Origin: Burkholderiaceae bacterium
GTDB lineage: Bacteria > Pseudomonadota > Gammaproteobacteria > Burkholderiales > Burkholderiaceae_D
NCBI GenBank assembly: GCA_023653025.1
Contig: JAMNXS010000023.1
Span: 1 to 37,883, forward strand
DNA: 37,883 nt
Direction: 5' to 3'
Translations under genes and position numbers: made by a program
Part shown: positions 37,834 through 37,883 of the stretch, piece by piece
Numbering within the stretch: position 1 is the stretch's first letter
Layout of the letters: the number at the start of each line of letters is the position of its first letter
Notes under the pieces: generated by a model
What the model saw: the letters and a program-made list of their open reading frames with translations, nothing else
Told to the model about the DNA's origin: nothing
The model's database searches: none

Positions 37834-37883
37834 TAATCGGCATAACCAATGCCCAAAGTACAACCGCGAGGCTGCAGCAGCTC
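37830..37883 (+). CDS. Start of a further gene, possibly sctX (cut by window)
   Basis: The frame opens at GTG 37830 (peptide VIIGITNAQSTTARLQQL) and runs off the edge. In Yersinia and Pseudomonas the gene after sycN is yscX/pcr3. The visible 18 residues are too few to confirm this, and no ribosome site is clear. ATG 37849 in another frame is an alternative. Confidence 0.3.
   Translation, partial: MIIGITNAQSTTARLQQL

Larger units (their letters stand above)
20514..37883. other. Type III secretion island (continues past right edge)
   Basis: About 17 kb of contiguous T3SS genes: a sigma factor, sctN-U, a chaperone, sctC and sctW-tyeA-sycN. The sct gene order resembles the Bordetella bsc locus, and sctW-tyeA-sycN has the Yersinia/Pseudomonas order. 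Base composition changes across it, with the 31.4-37.9 kb part visibly more AT-rich than the 20.5-26 kb part and the core genes. No integrase, tRNA or insertion sequence was found at the left boundary. Confidence 0.85.

Overview
The window looks like a high-GC betaproteobacterial chromosome, most probably order Burkholderiales. The evidence is gene content and order: hemW-rdgB-rph beside a PP2C phosphatase and Ser/Thr kinase, yicC-gmk-rpoZ-spoT, greB/rlmJ, aceA with an RraA-like gene, and clpB followed by crcB-moaE-moaD-moeA-thrC. Genus cannot be fixed from the sequence alone.

Layout. Bases 1-4088 hold a minus-strand run (kinase, phosphatase, rph, rdgB, hemW cut by the window edge). Bases 4167-8325 are the plus-strand run yicC-gmk-rpoZ-spoT. 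Bases 8368-11204 are DUF3422, greB and rlmJ on the minus strand. An intergenic stretch follows with a perfect 34-bp inverted repeat and the aceA terminator. Then come aceA, rraA, clpB with a heat-shock-type promoter, and thrC-moeA-moaD-moaE-crcB, all minus strand.

From about 20.2 kb to the right edge the window is a type III secretion (T3SS) island. It starts with a plus-strand ECF sigma factor. Facing it is a long minus-strand run that reads, in transcription order: a 99-aa helical protein, two unrecognised secreted-like proteins (338 and 408 aa), sctN, O, P, Q, R, S, T, U, a small chaperone, the secretin sctC, a methyltransferase/TPR/acetyltransferase fusion and a 335-aa Ala/Arg-rich protein. 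To the right, on the plus strand, are the gatekeeper sctW, tyeA and sycN, in the Yersinia/Pseudomonas order, and the edge probably cuts into sctX. The N-to-U order followed by a small chaperone and then sctC resembles the Bordetella Bsc locus. Genes for SctD, F, I, J, K, L and V and the hydrophobic translocators are not in the window.

The most informative signal is between the two T3SS transcription units. Two back-to-back promoters match the HrpL-type hrp box (GGAACC-N15-CCACNNA), one exact and one with a single mismatch. The sigma factor at 20.5 kb is the natural candidate to read both. So a Ysc/Bsc-type apparatus appears to be under Hrp-type sigma control, together with several proteins that have no obvious place in a standard T3SS.
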